IMG/VR virus record: IMGVR_UViG_3300031565_014018
Span: 1-22,010 of that record
Strand: one strand, 5' to 3'
Length of the DNA stretch: 22,010 bases
Source of the DNA: a virus
Both the position numbers and the translations under genes were made by a program. The notes beneath the pieces are model-generated. The model had not been told where the DNA came from. It worked only from the letters and a program-made list of their open reading frames with translations, and did not search any database. The first letter of the stretch is position 1; every line of letters begins with the position of its first letter. Shown piece by piece: positions 21,799 through 22,010 of the stretch.

Positions 21799-22010
21799 TT
21801 TTTTTATTAGGCTCCTCTGTAAATTCAGCTAGTTTTGGAAAACGATCAATCGCATCATCTATCTGATTATATACAGTTTCATTACCTAAATTTTCTCTAT
21901 CATTATGTAATGTTTCAAGATTATCAGAAAACTTTTCCATTAATAATAACGAAGTTTCTAAATCAACTTCAGCAAATGTCCTCCGTATCGCTTCTTGAAT
22001 TAACGCCGTA
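21788..22010 (-). CDS. C-terminal end of an unknown gene (5' part outside window)
   Basis: Open from the right edge, this frame gives the last 73 residues of a protein and ends in TAA inside the first codons of the 644-aa gene (11-base overlap). The visible part is helical and charged: A-L-I-Q-E-A-I-R-R-T-F-A-E-V-D at the edge, a middle with M-E-K-F-S-D-N-L-E-T-L, and an acidic/lysine end. No family can be named. The overlap shows that the operon continues to the right. Confidence 0.7.
   Translation of the reverse strand, partial: TALIQEAIRRTFAEVDLETSLLLMEKFSDNLETLHNDRENLGNETVYNQIDDAIDRFPKLAEFTEEPNKKNDK

Noticed and set aside
1-22010. tRNA genes, CRISPR array, IS elements or a replication origin
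   Set aside because: No cloverleaf, regularly spaced direct repeats, transposase or origin-like repeat cluster was seen. The short tandem repeats are all coding linkers.
1-22010. Stop-codon reassignment, as in some huge phages
   Set aside because: TAA, TAG and TGA each end at least one well-supported gene, and no conserved domain is interrupted by an in-frame stop.

Overview
The window looks like part of the virion-morphogenesis region of a large, AT-rich tailed bacteriophage (Caudoviricetes, probably a jumbo or huge phage known mainly from metagenomes). The recognisable hallmarks are a large terminase with ATPase and nuclease motifs, a portal protein interrupted by an intein, and a prohead-protease domain fused to a very long scaffold-like tail. 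TAA, TAG and TGA are all used as stops, so there is no sign of stop-codon reassignment. The host cannot be named from the sequence.

Almost everything is on the minus strand and reads right to left. From the right edge: a partial gene (C-terminal 73 residues); a 644-aa multi-segment structural protein; a short CCA-adding/poly(A)-polymerase-type nucleotidyltransferase; a 167-aa four-cysteine protein; a 275-aa acidic/helical protein; a 216-aa protein just before the terminase; TerL; the portal with its 391-aa LAGLIDADG intein; then four probable virion or assembly proteins (491, 327, 321 and 154 aa) with repetitive linkers; a 471-aa protein with a tyrosine-phosphatase domain and zinc ribbon; a 57-aa acidic ORF; and the 1159-aa protease/scaffold fusion. 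Gaps are tiny or negative, consistent with one long translationally coupled operon that ends at an intrinsic terminator near 2985-3019. A sigma70-like promoter just beyond it starts a second unit of four genes (254, 142, 191 and 229 aa), the last resembling a decoration or accessory head protein with a calcium-loop motif. At the far left, on the plus strand and convergent, is the C-terminal end of an ATP-grasp ligase. No obvious major capsid protein, tRNA, rRNA or CRISPR array is present, and no stretch over about 120 bases lacks a gene.

The pattern I find most interesting is a short motif, K-x-A-Q, that occurs nine times in six or seven of the otherwise unrelated proteins, nearly always where a helical segment gives way to a disordered linker, and five times within the first 40 residues. 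I infer that it could be the processing site of the protease encoded here, with the N-terminal peptides acting as prohead-targeting propeptides. This is a hypothesis from reading the sequence and has not been tested by search or experiment.
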